64,000 nt of DNA, from positions 3,286,001 to 3,350,000 of the forward strand of contig CP084611.1 in NCBI GenBank assembly GCA_025917655.1, in the 5' to 3' direction. This stretch comes from Chlorella sorokiniana. Taxonomy: Eukaryota > Chlorophyta > Trebouxiophyceae > Chlorellales > Chlorellaceae. Positions 10,564 through 24,400 of this stretch are shown one piece after another. The notes beneath the pieces were generated by a model. It ran no database searches and had not been told where the DNA came from. It saw only the letters and a program-made list of their open reading frames with translations. Within the stretch, counting starts at the first letter, position 1. Every line of letters starts with the position of its first letter. Both the position numbers and the translations under genes were made by a program.

Positions 10564-13500
10564 ATGTCGACTCGTTTTAGAACGAACGCTGCGGGCCAGG
10601 CGGCCTACCGTCGCAACGGCAAAGTGCTTGTGCTAGTTTTGTCCTTGCTGGTCGTAGCCCTATTGCTATACAATTACGCCGCCTCTGCAGCCTCAATTGT
10701 GGTGCCTATCTCGAACAATCAGCAGCGTTCGCGTGCTTCCCTTTCTGCCCTACTTGTGACGAGCACCGCAGCCGACGGCGGCAGTGGTGGGCCCCTTGGC
10801 GGCGTCGGCAGCAGCGGCAGCAACAGCAGGAGTAGGGCTGCAGGCAGTTCTGCAGCCCACCCGCTCAAGGAAATACTGCAACGTCCCATTGCCAAGCCAG
10901 ACCCAGCCGTGGTAAAGCAGCGGTGTGGCGCCGCGCTCGGCGACTGGTGCGGGCGGTACGAGGCGCAGACGCCTGTCCCCGCGCTGCCGCCACCCATAGG
11001 CACCAAGGAGTGCTTGTGGGGCTGCAATTTCGTGGGTGAGCCCGGCCCGGCATGTAACCTTTCAGTTTGGCAGCCCTGGCACATGCGAGGAAAGCTGGCA
11101 GGTGCCAGCGGAGGTCTGCAATGCTGCCGCCTGGCTGGTCGAAAGCGGGCGCCCAGCGCACTTGTTGTGTTGCAGGGGTGTGCGATGCCGCCAAAGGCTG
11201 GTGTAGGTGCCCAGCCGGCTGGACGGGGACGACTGCTCCACGCGCCAGAAGGTGGGTGCTGCATGCAGCACCACCCTCCTCGCCTGCGCAGCTGCACGCT
11301 GACCACGCTGCCACGACGCTGCGGCGCTGCAGCGGCCTTGCAGCCAGAGGCTGCGCGAGCGTGGCTTCGAGCCTTACAACGAGCCGGTCGACCTGGAGGC
11401 GGGGCGGGCACCACGATGGCCTGCGCCGACTTGTGCGACGAGGACGTTGGTGAGCCTGGGTGGGTGGGGGTGGGGGTGGGGGTGGGGGCTGAGCCATGCG
11501 TGCGCGTGTTCCTTTTGAGTTTTTTTTCCTCTGTCTTTTTTGTTGCTGTAGTACTTCACAGTTGTTCACAGCAACCGCACTGTCATTCTTCATTTCTTTG
11601 TTTATGGTTTAAAGGGAGGGCAAAGGAATGTGGGGTCGGTGCCGGCTCAGCAGCGCGGGCCCTGCTGGCCCCATGCAGGCCAGTGCTTCTGCAATAGCAC
11701 TTACAAGCACGGGCGGGTGCCAGCAGACCCAGACCTGCCGCCGGGCATGCCGCCGCGCCGCCGCGGCCGCCCCATCAACTACCTGTGCCGCCGCAGCAAG
11801 CCTGGTCCCTGGGGCAATGTGGACCCAGAGCTGCTGTATGGGAAGGAGGGCTGGTGCGAGGTGAGGGGGGCAGTAGGAGAGCTGCTGGTGAGTTTGCGTG
11901 CCTGCCGCAGTCGCGGGTGGCCTGCGGCAGAGGAACCGTGTGCGAGCGCTGCTGCGCGCTGAGCCCCCTCCCGGCTGCCCGCACGTGTGCTGCGCAGGCC
12001 GACAGCCCTAGCTTTCAGTGCGGCTGCATCCTGGATGGGCATGGGGGCCCCACCTGCGACGCGTATGTGGAGATGTTCTGCCCCAACCAGTGCAACGGTG
12101 GGGGTGCGCCGTCGGAGGGGTGGCATGTTGCGGCCACGACAGCCGCGTGTGTGTGCGCCTGATGCTTGCCCCCCCTGCGTGCAGGCCATGGGGAGTGCAA
12201 CCGCGGCTTCTGCAAGTGTCACGAGGGGTGGTGGGGCCACGACTGCGCCCACCGCACCGCCGGCACACCCTGGACGCCAGGTGGCGAGGGGGGCGCACGG
12301 GGGGGGCCACGTGTTGAGGCTCGCTTGCGGAGCGCGGTCCCCCAGCAGCCCCGGGCATCAGCCAGCGCCCGCGCCCGCATGCAGGCATGGAGGAGGACGA
12401 GCGGCCCTGGCTGCGGCAGCTGGTGCACACGCCTGCGGCGCAGGACCCGCCAGCGGGGGCCACCCGCAAGCGACCGCTCATTTACGTGTGAGCCCCGCCG
12501 CTGGCTGCCTGCAGGGAGCTGGCAGCGGCCGCCGTCTGCTCGCGCCTGCGGCATCGTCGTCTAGCGAGCCGTACCCCTTCCAAGCCTCGCCCCATCGCTT
12601 TGCATGTCGCAGGTACGAGCTTCCGTCCATGTACAACGCCAACATGCTGTCGGTGGGTGGGGTGGCGGGAGTGGTGGGCATGGTTGTGTGCGTGGTGGGG
12701 CTGGGTGTTGAGTGGGGGGCCAGCATGTGCTGCCACAGCAGGGTTAGATCGACCACGCTCGCCTGCAGCCCAAGCCCCCTCCCCTTCCAAAAACACACAG
12801 TACCGTGTCGGCAAGGGCGACTGTGTCCACCGCATCTTCACTGACGACAACACCACCACAGGCAATGAAGGGTGGCTCTACGGCCCCGAGACGGGTGAGG
12901 CTGGGGCGATGGCGCGGGAGTGAAGGAGTGCGCGCCAGGTGGCCGGCGGCGGCGCTGAGCCCCCTCCTGCCGGCGCTGGCAGGCCTCCACGAGATGCTGC
13001 TGCAGAGCGAGCATCGCACCTTGGACCCCGAGGAGGCCGACTACTTCTATCTGCCGGTGAGAGGTCAAAGGGGGAAAAGGGAAAAGGAACCCGCCTCCTG
13101 CCATCCTATCACATCTTCCAGGCAGCAATGACACCCCCAACCCCCCCCACCCCACCTCGCCAGGTTTACGTTGCTTGCTTCATCAATCCAATCCTTGGGT
13201 CAAACGACTTCCCTTACTTCCACGGCGGCCCTGTGGCCTGGCGCACACACGCGGCGGCAAACATGTGAGCGCAGGGCCCTCCCCGCGCCCATGCCGGCCT
13301 GTCGGCCCCCTGCGTGTTCCGCGCGTCCGCCGCGCTGCCTGCTGGCGCCGGCCGAGCCCCGCCTGCCGGCGCCGGCCGAGCCCCGCCTGCCCCCGCAGGT
13401 TCATTGAGGTGTTCCACTGGGTGCGGTCTCACTACCCCTACTGGGACCGCAACGGCGGCAGGGACCACATAGTTGTGAGGCGCTGCGCGGCGGACCGCTG

Positions 13501-15361
13501 CCGCTGCACAAGCGGTGCACTAGACGGGGATGCTGGGCAGCGGGTGCTTGGAGGAGAGGGCCGCAGCTGTTGCTCCGCGACTGCGCGCTGCTCGTTGAGG
13601 CGCATTCAGCGCGCGCCCCAACCCCGCAGGTGTCGGCGCATGACGAGGGCTCCTGCTGGGTTCCCGCCGTGCTGCGCCCGCCATCATCCTCAGCCACTGG
13701 GGCCGCACCGAGTTCCCGCACGTCAGCGGCACCGGGTGCGCTCCCGCCTGCGGGGATGCGGGCCGCCTGCTGCGCCGGGGGCACGGCTGGTCGCCCTCTG
13801 CCTGCTGCCACTGCCCGCGCCTACTGCCCGCGCCCACCCGCCCTTCCCCTGGGCGACGCCCCCTCCCCACCAACAGCTTCTGGCCCGACAACTACACCGC
13901 CAACTCGCGCCACGACGTGTATCAGCCGGAGGGCCACGTGGGCAAGCTGGGCGACTTCCCCTGCTACGACCCCAAGAAGGTGGGCGGGCGCGGGTCGCCG
14001 CGCTGATGGCCGGAGCGCGAGGTGTGGCAGCATGCTGCTGCCTGCCGACGTCTCCCAAAGTCATACAGGCCTCCACACCACACCACATGCGCCCCCAGCA
14101 GGACATGGTGATCCCGCCCATGTCGGCGCCGCAGAAGCACCACGCCTCGCCGCTGCTGGGGCGCCCACCCGCAAGCGCCACGTGCTGGCCTTCTTTAAGG
14201 GTGGGGGCCTGTGGGGGCGGAGGGCGGCACCTGGCTCGCGATGCATGTGGGCGGTGGGCGCGGGCCAGCATCACCTGCTTCCTCCCACCCACCCCACCCC
14301 ACCCCCACCAACCCTGCAGGCCGCATCCAGCCCGAAAACAAGGCTTACAGCCGTGGCACACGCCAGTTCCTGGCCAAGACCGCAAGTGCGGAAGGGGGGT
14401 CGGGGGAGGGAGACGTATGCAGGCAGCAGCATTGCCAGCACAGCGCTGTGGCCGCGCTGCCGTGCGAGCTGCGCCGTCGTCAACCATGCCTGCCCTTCTG
14501 GCCCTGCAGAGGAGGAGGACTGGTGGGGCAAGCACCGCGTCTGGATCGGGAGGGGGCCCCCGAGGAGGGGCTGCGCGGCTACAGCGAGGCCCTCGCCTCC
14601 TCCGTCTTCTGCCTCGCCCTCATGGGCGACGGCTTCTCCAGCCGCTTCGACGACGGCGTGCTGCACGGGTGGGCGGATAGGCGGGCGGGGCTGCTGCACA
14701 CCCGGCGTGCAGCGCTGCAAGACGGGCAGGCCCGCGCGGTGTTGACTGATTCCTGCCCCCCACCCACCCACCCACACGGGGTGCGCCCGCTGCAGCTGCA
14801 TCCCCGTCATCGTGCAGGACGGCTTGGAGATGAGCTGGGCGTCCATCCTGGATGTGGACAGCTACAGCGTGCGGGTGGCGCAGAAGGACATGGCCCGCTT
14901 ACCCGACATACTCGGGCGGTGAGCCAGGCGGACGTGGCACGCATGCAGGCCAACCTGGCCAAGGTGTGGCGCCGGCACCTGTGGTCCGGCTACCGACCCC
15001 ACGCCGACGCCGTGCGGCGCATGCTGGAGCAGCGGCGCAACGCCACGGCGGCGGCGGAAGTGCTGAGCCAGCCGCCGCCGCTGACCGACTACAACCCCGG
15101 GAGGACGACGTGCTGGCCACGCTGATGCAGTGGCTCTACTCGCGCCTGGACGAGGTGGGGCGCACGCGCCGCGCAGGGCGGCGGCGGCATAGCGGCGCAC
15201 CCACAGCCTCGCCCCTCGCGCTGGCCTTGCACCGATCCTGCAGCGCTGCGCCTCGTGATGAACAGCGCTACAGTTGTAGTTGCACTGGTGCAGTCGTGGC
15301 TCGTGTGCATTATAAGCAGTCAAGAGGACAGATGGGAAGGAATAGGAACAGGTTCCAATGA
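10564..15361 (+). CDS. Exostosin-family (GT47) glycosyltransferase with EGF-like repeats
   Basis: Predicted type II Golgi membrane glycosyltransferase. A short basic cytosolic tail (MSTRFRTNAAGQAAYRR) precedes one membrane anchor (VLVLVLSLLVVALLLYNYAA, residues about 21-42) and a Ser/Gly-rich stem. Cys-rich EGF-like segments follow: CDAAKGWCRCPAGWTGT near 11184, QCGCILDGHGGPTCD near 12018, and CNGHGECNRGFCKCHEGWW near 12100-12235, split by an intron. The exostosin domain starts at RPLIYVYELPSMYNANML (12470-12650). It continues with LDPEEADYFYLPVY, SAHDEGSCW, KRHVLAFFKGRI near 14175-14330, and FCLALMGDGFSSRFDDGVLHGCIPVIV near 14610-14815, which is the conserved GT47 nucleotide-sugar region (shown here in two pieces: FCLALMGDGFSSRFDD and GVLHGCIPVIV). 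About five single-base slips in C/G runs disturb conserved stretches (near 13680, 14162, 14550, 14925 and 15100). The last residues before the TGA at 15359-15361 look poorly conserved, so the true 3' end may be spliced. Substrate unknown. Confidence 0.9.
13341..13388 (+). repeat. Intronic tandem duplication, 24-nt unit
   Basis: Two copies of a unit containing GCGCCGGCCGAGCCCCGCCT lie in the intron just before the exon FIEVFHWVRSHYPYWDRN of the exostosin-family gene. Confidence 0.7.
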
Positions 15362-15459
15362 AATGACAGAGTCTCCTGTTTGTCAGGCAGGCGTCGTTTG
15401 TTCAAAACTGCCAGCAGCAGGCCCGCCAGGGCCTGCCGCACGCTTCCTCCCGCTCCGCG
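15362..15459. other. Short convergent gap between exostosin-family gene and REV3
   Basis: Only 98 bp separate the two stop codons. The 3' UTRs of the two genes must be very short or overlap. No further motif is seen. Confidence 0.6.
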
Positions 15460-18400
15460 TCAGCCCCCTGCAGCCTGCGGGGAGTCCAGCAGCTGCAGCC
15501 CCGCGCGCGCCAGCGCCGTCACCGCGCCCAGCTCCTGCCACAGTTTGCGCCGCTCAAAGTACACGCCGCAGTCCAGCGAGTCGCAGGCGATGCCGCCTGT
15601 GTTGACGACGGGGGGGGCGGGGGGAGCATTCGGTCGGGTGAGAGAGCCAGTCACGGGGAGCCAAGCCCTTTGTGCTGAAGGGAGCGCTCGTGGAGCTGCA
15701 GCCGGACAGGTCGACACGGCCCCTGCCCCCGCCCTCGCACCTTCGTGCGGCCGGCTGCGCGCCCCTCCGCCGCCGCAGTGCAGGCAGAGGCGCACCAGCT
15801 GCGCGTACTGGCGCTCCAGCCGGCTCCAGCGCGCCGACAGCACCGCCGCCGCCAGCTGCGGCTGCTCCATGCAGCGCTCGCACAGCGGCTTGGTGGCGTG
15901 GGTGAGGCTGTCGCACACGGCGCAGTGGCGGGAGAGGAAGTAGCTGCGGAGGAGTGTGTGAATGTGTGTGTGTGGATGCAGGGCATGCGGGAAGCAAGCC
16001 CGAGGCAGCAGCCGACGTCGCTCGATGCAAGCGGCCGACCCTGCCGATGGCAAAGCGCCCGGTGCTCACCGGTCAATGGTGCGGGGCGTGCCGCTGGCTG
16101 CGCGAAGCCTGGACCCCTCCCAGCGCGCGCTGCCGCTGCCAGGGGCAGCGCGGTGGTGGGTCGTTTCTGGGGCAGCATGCGCGAGGGGCGCGGCATTTCG
16201 GCAAACCACGCCTGTGATTGGGGGGGGGGGCGAATGCCGGGCACAGCCACTGTTGGTGAGCTGGGCACACGTGATGTCGCCCAGCACATGCTGCTGGACC
16301 CGGCAGGGCTGGCTCGGGATCAGGCCCAACACCTGGACTTCACCGCCGCACTCTGCTTCAAAACAGAGGCTGGCCTGTGTGACCGCGCGCCGCGGCACCT
16401 CCCCAACATATTCACACATACACCCGCATGCGCTCGCCACCACCACGCGGCCCCCACTTCCACCCAACCGCAGCCCCCCACCTTGCAGTCTGCCCCCACC
16501 AGGGACAGTATGCGGTCCAGTGCCGGCAGGATGGCCTTGGCGATGTAGTAGAGCGCGTTGAGGCGGGCGCCCCCGGCCCTCCTCCACCAGCGCGGGGCGG
16601 CACCACGCAGTCGTACAGGCGCGCCCCCGGCTCCCCGCACACCACCACGTAGGGCACGCGCTCCCCAAACCGGGGCTCGGCCCTGCGCACAGGGAAGGAG
16701 GGTGTTGAACAAGGGGAACTGAATGGAGGGCAGCGAGGTGATGGGCGCCACGGCGGACGCTGCCTCGTCCCCAAGTGCGGTGCATGCGGAGCGGGGACCT
16801 CCTCCCCTCCCCTCAGTGGGCAGCCATCTGCCAGGCCTGGGGCTTCCACCACAGCTTCTTGCCTGGGGTCTGCCGCCATGGCGCGCGTGGCCACCAGGGC
16901 GGCGGGCGGCACGTGGGGCGCAGCCGCAGAGTAGGTGCCCAGCCGCACCTGCGGCGCCGGGGGTGAGCAGGCGGCGCGTGAGGGCGCAGCGGCGCGCAGG
17001 CACAGCCCCGCAGCCTGCTGCCGCGTGCTTTGCCCAGCAGCGGGCGCTGCTCGCAGCCGCTCACCTCCTTGGCAAACACAAAGTCGGCCACCGACACGCG
17101 CCCCGCCAGGATCTTGCTCCACTGTCGCTCGCAGTAATCGCGCACCTGGTGAGTGTGAGCATAAATAAAGGGGGCTCAGAATGAGCACCTGGCGACCCCA
17201 CACGTGCAAGCACCGCTCCCCGTGGCCCAGCGTGCCTGCAGCCAGCCGCGCGCCCCCTCCTTCAATGCAGCCCCCAGGGGCCCCCACCTGCGACAGGTCC
17301 TGCGTGGCAAACAGCAGGCGCAGCACCCCCTCCACCATCTTGGCCACCGCGGGGCACTGGTCACGCCGCACTGTCTCGATGCCCTTGGCGTCAAAGGCGG
17401 GTGTGGCCTGGGGGGGGGTAGGGGGCGCGCACGCGTGGTCGGGTGCAGCTGGAGGCGAGCAGCCGCCTGTTGGTGCTGGCAAGAACCCGAGCGCTGCGCT
17501 GCGTGCGCCTGCCCCCAAGGGTGCGCGCCCCACCTGGGCGGGCGACTCGTAGGCGAAGCCCACGTATCTCTTCTTGCTCATCAGCACGCAGGGGTGGTAC
17601 ACCTTCTCCAGCTTCAGCTCCACGGGGGCGGGTTGGCGGCGGTGACGGCCGCAGCAATCTCGGCGCCGATGCGGAAGGCCTCGGCCCGGAGCGGCCAGGC
17701 AGCAGCACAAACATGCTGTCTGCGCGGAGCGGGAGGAAGGTGTAGGGTGGGGGAGGCTGGGTGAGCGGCATTGGCGTGTGCTGGAGCGACGCCAGGGGGC
17801 ACGATGCGCACCAGGCTGCAGGCATGCTGCCCCCAAACGCTCCAGGACTCCCGGCCCCCTCCATACACACATGCGCCCCCACCCACCACCCACCCGTGTC
17901 TCCGTACACCACCTGCGCCCGCCACTGCGGCTGCGCTCCACCAGGCGGATGGCCCCCTCCAGCGTCTCCCGCCCGCTCTGCACGATGGCGTCCGCCAGCT
18001 CAGCCATGGGCATGCGCCCTGCCGGGGTGGGTGGGTTGGGGGGGGCAAGGTCGGTGCGTGGCAGGGGCGGGGCATGGGCCAGGTTGGCTGGCAGGCGCGG
18101 AGGCGCCAGGTTCGCCCGGGCGGGGTGGGGTGGGGTGGGGGCATGGCGTAGGGGGCCGGGCAGGCAGGCTTGCGCCGCCGCCCCAGCGCCGCAGCGCCCA
18201 CCCACCCGAGAAGCCCGCCGCCGTGTATCCGTAGGTGACGTTGGCGATGAGCTTCAGCCCAAACTGGCGGGCGTTGAGGCAGCGCAGCAGCACCTTGGCG
18301 GCCTTGGGGGCGCGCTTCATGGCGCCCTTCACCTGCGGGCAGCGCGTGTGTGTGGGGAGGGGCATGGCCGTGGAGCAGCGCCACACCTGCACGATACAGC

Positions 18401-21400
18401 AGTGCAGCTATGGCGCGAGCGCACCCCCACCCCCAGCGGGCCCTCCTGCACCCGCGCGGCCGCACCCCCCCACACGCCGACACCCACACACCATGATGCG
18501 GGTGTTGAGGATCTCCGACAGCAGGCGCGGCAGCACCCGGGCCGCGCCTCCCTGGGCGCAAAGGCCACCCCGTTGGGCGCCACCACCAGCCGGTCGGGGC
18601 ACAGGGCCCCCGCCAGCGTGCCCGGCGGCAGCCCGTAGTCGACGATGCCCAGGCGCGGCAGGGGGCCGCCGGCGGCTGCCGCCGCGGCCGCGCCCGCCGC
18701 CGCGTGGGCGGGCCTGCCCAGGCAGGTTGAGAAGCAGAGGTTGTAGGCGATGATCATGGAAGGGTAGAGGGACTGTGTGGGTGTGGGTGTGTTGGGCGGG
18801 GGCGAAAGACATGGTGCGTCAGGTGACTGTTTTCTTTTGGGGAGGGTGAGGGGGCAGGTGCACAAGAATGGCTAGCAGGGTTGCCACAAGCCCTGCCTGT
18901 CACAGCAGCTAGCAGCAGCCACTGTCCCGGCCCCCGATCCCCCATACACCAGTGCACCCCCCCACACCTGGAAGTCCAGCACCACCAGCGGGTCGGTGTA
19001 GAGGCGGGAGCGCGGCTCCATGACCAGCGGCAGCGCCTCCATGGCGGGCTGGCGCGCCACCGCCTCGCGCCCCGCCGACACCAGCAGGTAGCCCTGGGTG
19101 TGGGCCAGCCGCGCCATCATGCTCTCCACCCGGTACTGGCTGCCGCGAGACAGAACTGCAAGTAGGGGGACCGCGGCGGTGAAGGTGAATGCACGGGTGT
19201 GAATGCCCGCTGGCAGGGCTGCCGGCGTGACCGGTCCCCAGGCTTGCGCCGAGCACTGACAGCCTGCAAGCGGGTCGGGAAGTGCCCCCCGTCCCTCCCC
19301 ACACCCAACGGCCTCAGGCGCCCCCACAACAACCATATTCACCCGAGTAGAAGTCGATGCCAAAGGTGCGCGCCATCTCCCCGTGCGCCCCGCCACGTCC
19401 AGCTGGTCCAGCAGGGCCAGGGTGAGGCGGGCGCGGCGCACCCAGTGGGCCAGGCAGCGCCAGCGCCCGCCCCCGGCCCCCCGCAAACCACTCGTGGAGC
19501 TGGCGCTGGGGCACGTGCGGCACGCGCAGCTGCAGCACCGCCGCCACGCACGACTCGAAGCTGTAGCTGGTCAGCTTGAGCTCTGAAGAGGGAAGGATAG
19601 GGTGTGTGTGGGGGCGGGCTTAGGGACTGCCACGGCGACCGGCGAGCGACGACTGGCAATACGCGCACGCAAAATGACCCCATCTCCCCCCACACACACA
19701 CACACACCACCGCACCCACCCACCCATCTTCATGAGGCGCCACACGTTGAGGACGATGCGCCCCGCGCAGCGCAGCCCGCTGGCCGTCTGCGCCTCAAAC
19801 TCGTCGGCCGGGTTGTGCGAGCCGTGCGCCGCCACCTCCTCGCGCTCGCCAGACGTCTGCGCCCGCAACCAGGGGAGTGCGAGTGTGTGGGAGGCACCCT
19901 GGGCTCGGTGCTCCCCCTGCAAGCATGCCCACGTGGGCACGCGCTGCTCCGCCCCTCCTCCCTCGCACTCACCCAGCCTGCCAGCCACTGAGCTCCACCG
20001 GGCTCCCCGCAAGGGCATCCCCCTGCCCCCAACACAAACCCCCTTCAGCTCACGCGCGGCAGTCGCGACATGGCGCGCAGCAGGCTGGGCAGGCCCAGCG
20101 CGCTGCGGCGCGCTCCACGGCGTAGCCCAGCGAGCTGCGCTGCACCTCGTAGCCCAGCAGCACGTCGGGGTCGGCAGCCGCCACAGCGCCACCCAGCGCA
20201 CCCAGCAGCGCCGCCTCGCTGGAGTACAGGTCCACCTGGGGGCAAACAGGGCGAGCATGAGCGCATGCTGCCCGCGCTGCACAGTTCATGGGAGCAGCGG
20301 CTTGAGCGGCTCCTGCCGCTGGGCTGGTTGGGCCAGGAAGCCGGCCGGCCGCGCACCTGAACGTCGCCATCCAGCCCGTCGACGGCGGCAGGGTTGCGCA
20401 GCCCGGGAGCGACGCGGTTGAGCAGGGAGGGCCGAGAGGCGGGGGAGAGGGAGACCCGGGCAGCCCGCCTGCCGGGCTGCCGCCCGCCGTCAGCTGCACC
20501 ATGGCTTCCTCGGCGGTGCTGGCTGCGGGCAGCAGCACGGGGATCTCGGGCTCGGGCAGCCCCCAGCAGGCTGTCGCCAGGCGGGGCAGGCTGCGCAGGG
20601 CTGGGCGCCGGCGCAGCGTGCGCAGCGGCCTGCTGAGCGCTGTTCGGCTGAGCGGCGGGCAGGGCCTGCGTCCGTGGTCCGGGAGTCAGGCCAGCGGGAG
20701 GCTGGGCAGCCGCAGGCTCGGGGCCTCCCGCCTGCTGCTGCTGCTGTGCCTGCTGTGCCTGCTGCGGTGAGGCGAGCGTCTCGTCGTATATCAGCACTCG
20801 GGTGGTGTACTTGGCTGCAGGAGCGGCACGACAACCGCTCAGCGGGGCGGCTGTTATTGGAAAGCACATGCAGCAGCCCAGGGTTTGCGCGGCCAGCTGG
20901 CGCCACCCACCATCCGGCACCTCCTCGTCGTCATCAGCCACAGCGAGGACCACAGCGCGCACAGCGTCCTGCCGCGGATCCGGCAGCAGAGAGCCCCTGC
21001 ACCCCGGTGGTGGCCTCGCGCAGCGTGTGAGCAAGGGGCAAGCAGCAGCGTGCAGCCGGGCAGCGCCGGCCGAGGCTGCCCAGTCAAGCAGCGCGCAACA
21101 ACAGGGCGGCCCACCTGCTGTCGGCGTGCAGCTCAAACGACAGCAGCGTCAGCTGCTGGCCCTTGCCCGCCACGCAGCGCCGCTGCTTGAACCCCGCCTG
21201 GCTCAGGGGGTGGCGCTGCGCCCGCCCCCACCACGCGCGGGGGGAGGGCGGCGTGATCTGGCTCACGGCCGGCCCGCACGCTCACGACGCCAGCCGTGGG
21301 TCCTGCGGTGCCTGTGGCCACCAGCGGGGAGGGGCCCGCCTGGGCGGTGCGCTGGCCGGGCATGGTGGCGGCGCCGAGGGGAGCCTGCTGCTGCTGCTGC

Positions 21401-24400
21401 TGCTGTTGCTGCTGCTGGCGGCCGGGCTCAAAGGAGAGCCGGCTGGGCGTGCGGCCCAGGCTGCCGCCCTCACCGCCCGCTACGTCGGCGCCCGCAAAGC
21501 TTACGCGCTTGGAGCTGCCGGCGCTGCCCTCTGAGGCCTGGGAGCCCCGCTGCGCCTGCTGCGCCTGCTGCGCCTGCTCCTGGCTGCCAGCGGGGCTGCG
21601 GCGGCTGCCAGCTGGCGCGCCGCCCTTCAGCGCACTTCTCAGCACCGATTTGAGCAGGCCGCTGCCGGCGCGCTGCGCCTGCTGCGCACCGCCAGGCATG
21701 CTGCCGGGCTGGGACCCCTTGCCTGCCTGCTGCTGCCGCTGCTCCAGATCCTCATCCTCCTGCCAAGCCATGCCCTCGGGTGCACGCTGCTCCTGCTGCT
21801 GCTGGGAACCTGCATCCTCGGCCCCATGCAGCAGCCGCTGCGGTGTGGCCGCCAGCGACGCTGAGGCGGGCTGCTGCCGCCGCGCGCTGCGCGGAGCGCG
21901 GCCGCTGGGCGAGGCGCAGGGTGGGGAAGGGGTTGGAGAAGAAGAAGGTGCGCTCGTCGTATTTGGGGCTGGCGGGCTGCACGGGCTCACCCCCTCCTCC
22001 TCCTCCCCCTCGCTCGAGCTGCTGCCGCTGAGCCTGCTGGCTGGGCCAGGGGCTGCCGCCCTGCCACGCCCGGTCGGTGGAGCGGCGGCCCCCGTGCTTG
22101 CGCGGGGCGCTGGGGCTGGGGTCTGTGTGGCGAGGCTGGCGGGGGAGGCGCGGCCGCTGCCCTGGGTGCAGAGGGAGGGGTGGCCAGCAGGTCGGCGCCA
22201 CCCAGCAGGGCCGACCGGGGCTGCCGCCGCCGTCCCCCGCCGCGCCCTCCGCCGCGCCCGGCCGCTGCCGCCGCGGCGCAGCAGTGGCGCCGCCCGCCGG
22301 CAGCAGGCGGCCCGTGTTTGGGTCCATGGCCCAGGTGGGCCCGCTGCCGCCGCTGCCCTGGCCGCGGCGCCTGCCGCGCCGCCGCCGCCCGCGCATCCAG
22401 CCACGCGTCGGTGGCGGCGCGGCTGGGCGGCGGCCTGGCCGGCACGAAAGCCAGCAGGTTGCGCCGCAGAGGCTGCTGCTGCTGTGGCTGCGGCAGGGGC
22501 TCTGGCTGGCGCTGGAGGCGCTGCAGGCGGTGCAGGGCGCGGGGGCGGCTCCCGCGGCGAATGCCGGCAGCTCCGACACAGCAGAGGTGGGCACCCTGCA
22601 GAGAGAGCCAGGGCGGCAGCGGTGGGCGGCAACGAGGGCCTGGCATCTGCACAGCACAGGCATGAGTGCGGTCGGGGCCCTCCCCCACCTGAACTCCCTG
22701 CCGGCAAACACGGTCATGTGTGTGGGCGCGTGGCGCGGCTGGCCGTAGTGGGCCTGCGGCGCCACCACGGGCGGCACACCCAGGCGCCAGCAGCTGGCCT
22801 CCAGCTCAGCCTGGGTGGGCGCCACGCGGGCAAAGCGCCAGGCCACGGCCCCGCCGCCACCCGCGCCATCATCCCCTGCTCCCTCCGCTGCTGCTTCTGC
22901 CTGGCTGCCCTGGGGGGCCGGCGCGGGTTGGGCCAGGTGGGGCAGGTGCAGGGGGTCGTCCCCGCCAAAGCCACCCCACTCATCCCACCCGCCGCCCTCT
23001 GCCCAGCCATCATCGTCCGGCAGGGGCACCTGCAGGCAGGCGGCGGGCGAGGGTGTGTGGGGGGAGCAGCCTGCTGATCAACGTGGCGGCCAGTTTGGCC
23101 GACAGACGGGAGCGCCTCAGGAGAGCGGCGCACCTGGGAGGCGTCGGGGTCCCAGCCGCCGTCCCCAGCTGCCAGCCGTCGGCAGGCGCCCAGCCTGCTC
23201 CCCACCCGCCGTCTCCGCCGTCATCGGCCCCCGGCTGGCTCCGCACCCTCGGCGCCGCCATCAGGGCCAGCCATGGCAACATCGGCTGGCTCCGCACCCT
23301 CGGCGCCGCCATCAGTGCCAGCCATGCCGGCATCGGCTGGCTCTGCACCCTCCGCGCCGCCATCAGGGCCAGCCATGCCGGCATTGGCAGGCTCTGCAAC
23401 CTCGGCGCCGCTGTCAGTGCCAGCCATGGCGGCATCGGCTGGCTCTGCTCCCCCAACGCCGCCATCAGCGCCAGCCATGGCGGCATCAGCTGCCTGCTGG
23501 GGCTGCTGCCCCGTCGCGCCTCCCTTCACGCCAGCCGGCTGGCCGACATGCTCACGATCCACAAGCAGCTCAGCCCCTGCCCCTCTTCAACGCCGCCTTT
23601 GCCCTCACCCGCCCAGCCCTGAGAGGCCGCCAACCGTGCAGCTGGCGTCGGCAAGCTTCCCGCCGTGGTGTCAGGCACGGCAGGGTCGGCGCCGGTGCCC
23701 GGCTGCTGGGACCAGCGCAGGGGGTGGTGAAGCCGCTGAGCTCAATGACGAAGCCGCTGGTGCTGCCGCCGGGCGCCGGCGAGGCCGCCTGCCCTGAGCC
23801 AGCCCCCTGGTCCGCTGCGCTGGCCGCTGCCGGCTGGTGGGGCTGCCCGGGCTCGCTGCAGCCGGGTCAGCAGCGGCAGCCGCCTGCTCGCCCCCTCCTG
23901 CTGGCCGCCTGCCGCGCCGTCACCCCCACGTGGCAGCACGGCCCCGTGCCCCTGTTTGGCGGCCTGCGCGGGCAGCTGCGGCCGCCTCCTGGGCCGCTTG
24001 AGGGGGTGGGGGTGGGCTGGCTGTCGGGGATGACGAGCCACCCCTCCCCCTTGCCCTCGCCTGCACCCAGCGCCGGCGCCAAGTCCACCTCAGCAGCAGC
24101 CGCCCACGGATCAGACGGCCATGCGGGTCGCCCGCCAGAGCCATCCGCTGCCCCCTGTGGCTGTAAGGGCGACTGCAGCTGCCCCGACAGCGCCGGAGCT
24201 GCTGCCTCATGTTGCCCGCTGCTGCCGGCAGGCTGGGCTGGGCTGCTGTCAAGACTGTGCCCCTGCGCCGCTCCGGCAGCAGAGGAGGCAGGGGAGGAGG
24301 GAGACGCCTCGTCCCCCTCTGAGCTTCCACCCTCCGCCCCGCCGCCCAGCAGCGACAGCACCTCCCCAGCGACTGGCTGCCCTGCTTCACGCGCTCCCGG

